A stretch of 7,365 bases of DNA from Pseudomonadota bacterium (GTDB taxonomy: Bacteria; Pseudomonadota; Gammaproteobacteria; Pseudomonadales; UBA5518). The position numbers and the translations under genes were made by a program. A model generated the notes under the pieces. It was not told the DNA's origin. It was given only the letters and a program-made list of their open reading frames with translations, and did not search any database. Positions 5,493-7,365 of this stretch are shown here, piece after piece; position 1 is the first letter of the stretch, and every line of letters starts with the position of its first letter. Location of the stretch: NCBI GenBank assembly GCA_963204845.1, contig CAUJIL010000018.1:1-7365 (forward strand). The letters are read 5' to 3'.

Positions 5493-7230
5493 GTCCGGCG
5501 CAGGCCCCGGGTTCGTCGATGAACGCTTCGGGCTGGATCTGCTGCAACAGGTCCGTGAAGGTCACCGGGCGCGAGAAGAAATAGCCCTGCGCCTGGTCAC
5601 AATCGTGTTCGCGCAGGAAGCGCACCTGCTCGGCAGTCTCGGCGCCTTCGGCGATGACCTGCAGGCCGAGGTTGTGCGCGAGGCTGATCATCGCTTTGAC
5701 GATCGTCGCATCGTCCTGCGTCTGCGGCAGGTTCTTCACGAAGCTGCGATCGATCTTCAGCGCGCCGATCGGCAGGCGCTGGATGTGCGCGAACGAGGAA
5801 TAACCGGTGCCGAAATCGTCGAGCGAGAAGGTCGGGCCGAGCTCGCGGATCGTGTGCATGCAACGCTCGGTGTCCTCGGCGTTGGCCATGATCGCGGTCT
5901 CGGTCAGCTCGAACTCGAGGCGGCGGGCGTTGATGCCGGCGGCTTCGATGATGTTGCGCACCGTCTGCGCGAACTTCTCGTCGGCGAACTGCTTGAACGA
6001 CAGGTTCACCGCGACATGGATCGGGTCGACGCCGCGCGCATCCAGCGTGCGCATGTCCTCGCAGGCCCGGTGGATCACCCAGTAACCCAGCGGCACGATC
6101 AGTCCCACCTCTTCGGCGAGCGGGATGAAATCCGCCGGCGACACCACGCCTCGCACCGGGTGGTTGCAGCGCAGCAGTGCCTCGACTCCGGCGATGCGCT
6201 CGTCGTCGAGCGCGATGCGCGGCTGGTAGTACAGCTCGAACTCGCCGCGGCGCAGCGCGCGCCGCAGGTCGGCCTCGAGGTACATCTGGTTCATCGCCTC
6301 GACGTTCATCTTCTCCGTGTAGAAGCGGTAGGCGCTACCACGCAGGTTCTTCGCCTGGTACATCGCCATGTCGGCGTGCTGCAGCAGCGCATCGACCGTG
6401 TCGCCGGCCTCCGGGTACACCGCGATGCCGATGCTCGCACCGACGAAGACCTGCTGCGTGCCCAGCGTGACCGGACGCGAGATCACGTCGATCGCCTTGC
6501 GCGCCACGTTGACGATGTCGGAGGTCGTCGCGACGTCCTCGAGGATCACGGTGAACTCGTCGCCGCCGATGCGCGCCACCGAGTCGCTCTTGCGCATGCA
6601 GTGGCTGAGGCGCTCGGCGACGGTGCGGATCAGCTCGTCGCCGGCCTCGTGCCCCAGCGTGTCGTTGACCTGCTTGAAGCCGTCGAGATCGATGAAGAAC
6701 AGCGCCACCGTCTGCTGCGAACGGCGCGCGCGCTCGAGCGCCCGCCCCAGGCGGTCACGGAACAGGATGCGGTTCGGGACGTTGGTCAGCGCATCGTAGT
6801 GCGCGAGCCGCGCCAGCCGCGCCTCGGCGCTCTTGCGCTCGATCGCGTAGCGCAGCGTGCGTTCGAGGATCTGCGAATCGATGCGGCCCTTGAGCAGGTA
6901 GTCCGACGCGCCGGAGCGGATGGCCTCGCGGTCCACGTTGCGGTCCAGCTCGGCCGTCATCACGATGATCGGCACCGAGGCGCCCATCTGCACGGCCTTG
7001 GCGAGGATCGCCGGGCCGCTGCCGTGGTCGCCCTGGTAGTCGAGCAGCACCACGTCGTGCAGATCGGAGAAGATCGCGTCGATCGCGTGCTCGGCCTGCC
7101 AGCACCACGTGAGTTCATAGGCGCCGTGACCGATCGCGTCCAGCAACTGGCCGATCAACGCGTATTCGCCGCGATCGCGGTCGATCAGCAGCACGCGGAT
7201 GGGTTTTTCGCCGTACGAACCGGAGTCCAT
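5479..7230 (-). CDS. REC-GGDEF-EAL response regulator for cyclic-di-GMP turnover
   Basis: A 583-residue cytoplasmic protein with three domains and no membrane segment. The receiver domain (about 10-125) has acidic Asp17/Asp19, phospho-acceptor Asp64 (VVLLDYQ), Thr92 and Lys114 (YLLKG). A helical linker (about 117-142) leads to the GGDEF domain (about 143-305), with DALTNVPNR, Asp181, an intact GGDEF signature (222-226) and an inhibitory RxxD site (Arg213-Asp216) exactly five residues before it. The EAL domain (about 318-570) keeps EALLR (350-354), Asn409, Glu441, DDFGTGYSS (471-479), Lys492, Glu528 and Gln548. Both diguanylate cyclase and phosphodiesterase activity are therefore possible; which dominates cannot be told from sequence. 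The residue after EALLR is Cys355 where Trp is usual. The start is the only ATG/GTG/TTG between the in-frame TAA at 7251-7249 and the receiver domain, though no good ribosome binding site is seen. No partner kinase lies in the window. Confidence 0.96.
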   Translation of the reverse strand: MDSGSYGEKPIRVLLIDRDRGEYALIGQLLDAIGHGAYELTWCWQAEHAIDAIFSDLHDVVLLDYQGDHGSGPAILAKAVQMGASVPIIVMTAELDRNVDREAIRSGASDYLLKGRIDSQILERTLRYAIERKSAEARLARLAHYDALTNVPNRILFRDRLGRALERARRSQQTVALFFIDLDGFKQVNDTLGHEAGDELIRTVAERLSHCMRKSDSVARIGGDEFTVILEDVATTSDIVNVARKAIDVISRPVTLGTQQVFVGASIGIAVYPEAGDTVDALLQHADMAMYQAKNLRGSAYRFYTEKMNVEAMNQMYLEADLRRALRRGEFELYYQPRIALDDERIAGVEALLRCNHPVRGVVSPADFIPLAEEVGLIVPLGYWVIHRACEDMRTLDARGVDPIHVAVNLSFKQFADEKFAQTVRNIIEAAGINARRLEFELTETAIMANAEDTERCMHTIRELGPTFSLDDFGTGYSSFAHIQRLPIGALKIDRSFVKNLPQTQDDATIVKAMISLAHNLGLQVIAEGAETAEQVRFLREHDCDQAQGYFFSRPVTFTDLLQQIQPEAFIDEPGACAGLSLA

Positions 7231-7365
7231 GCGATCACAGCGTCCATGTTATTCGTCGACCCCGACCCGTACGGACCGGGGCACGCCACCTGGAGCCAAA
7301 GGCTCTCCGACGCCTACTTATAGGTGACTCCGCGGGATACTGCCACGCCGGGGCGAACAATTCCC
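7231..7365 (-). promoter_or_regulatory. leader and upstream region of the REC-GGDEF-EAL gene
   Basis: No coding signal is convincing in these 135 bp. On the minus strand the order is a -10-like TATAAG (7322-7317, no clear -35), a small hairpin GAGCC-TTT-GGCTC (7305-7293), a large near-palindrome (7281-7260) and then the start codon. CGACG/CGTCG segments at 7308-7312 and 7254-7258 could close the two hairpins into one branched structure. The recognised cyclic-di-GMP-I riboswitch pattern is not visible. Confidence 0.45.
7260..7281. repeat. near-perfect 22-bp palindrome upstream of the cyclic-di-GMP gene
   Basis: CCCCG-AC-CCGTACGG-AC-CGGGG reads the same on both strands except at the two symmetric AC positions, giving 18 of 22 paired bases. 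It lies 30 bp before the start codon and downstream of the possible -10. Such symmetry fits either a dimeric repressor's operator or an RNA stem in the leader; I cannot tell which. Confidence 0.6.

Noticed and set aside
5203..7323. A 706-codon open frame on the plus strand opposite the REC-GGDEF-EAL gene
   Set aside because: Its translation matches no family and is rich in Arg/Ala/His/Asp of the kind produced by antisense reading of GC-rich genes. The minus strand in the same span encodes three complete, conserved domains.
7231..7330. Cyclic-di-GMP riboswitch in the leader of the REC-GGDEF-EAL gene
   Set aside because: The conserved core sequences and loop-receptor pattern of the class I riboswitch are not recognisable; only generic GC-rich inverted repeats are seen.
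1..7365. Defence system, prophage, insertion sequence or CRISPR
   Set aside because: No transposase, integrase, nuclease-defence gene, target duplication or regularly spaced repeat is visible; all genes are chromosomal housekeeping or signalling families.

Overview
The window is high-GC proteobacterial DNA, very probably from a gammaproteobacterium. The evidence is dense coding with strong G/C bias at third positions, AGGAG-type ribosome binding sites, and the gene order glnK-amtB divergent from ubiK-yifB. From memory, Pseudomonas and relatives have that same order. No rRNA, tRNA, CRISPR array, insertion sequence or phage gene is visible. Every gene belongs to a recognisable family, so I do not see a wholly new system.

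Left half, minus strand (transcribed right to left): a TorF-type outer-membrane protein (3373-2654), the P-II protein GlnK (2602-2264) and an AmtB-type ammonium channel (2267-942) form a compact operon. It ends at a clear intrinsic terminator (916-895). Upstream lie a near-consensus sigma-54 -24/-12 promoter (3468-3452) and, about 100 bp further up, an excellent NtrC-type palindrome (3554-3572) with two weaker NtrC-like matches about 40 bp to either side. The inference is a nitrogen-starvation operon that places an outer-membrane protein, an inner-membrane ammonium channel and its P-II gatekeeper under one enhancer. Beyond the terminator come a small secreted DUF4124 protein (852-406) and a second P-II gene (322 to the left edge, last residues missing), about 78% identical to the first.

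Middle, plus strand: ubiK (3657-3917), a ubiquinone-biosynthesis accessory factor, is followed by yifB/comM (3960-5492), a Mg-chelatase-like AAA+ ATPase implicated in branch migration during recombination. The 283-bp gap between torF and ubiK is a divergent control region.

Right, minus strand: a three-domain REC-GGDEF-EAL protein (7230-5479) for cyclic-di-GMP signalling, with all main catalytic signatures present. It converges on yifB, and the two 3' ends overlap by 14 bp. The last 135 bp are non-coding and hold its leader, with a near-perfect palindrome and a plausible -10 element.

The best leads are the sigma-54/NtrC control of an outer-membrane protein in operon with glnK-amtB, the strong hairpin between torF and glnK, the two P-II paralogues in one locus, and the leader of the cyclic-di-GMP gene.
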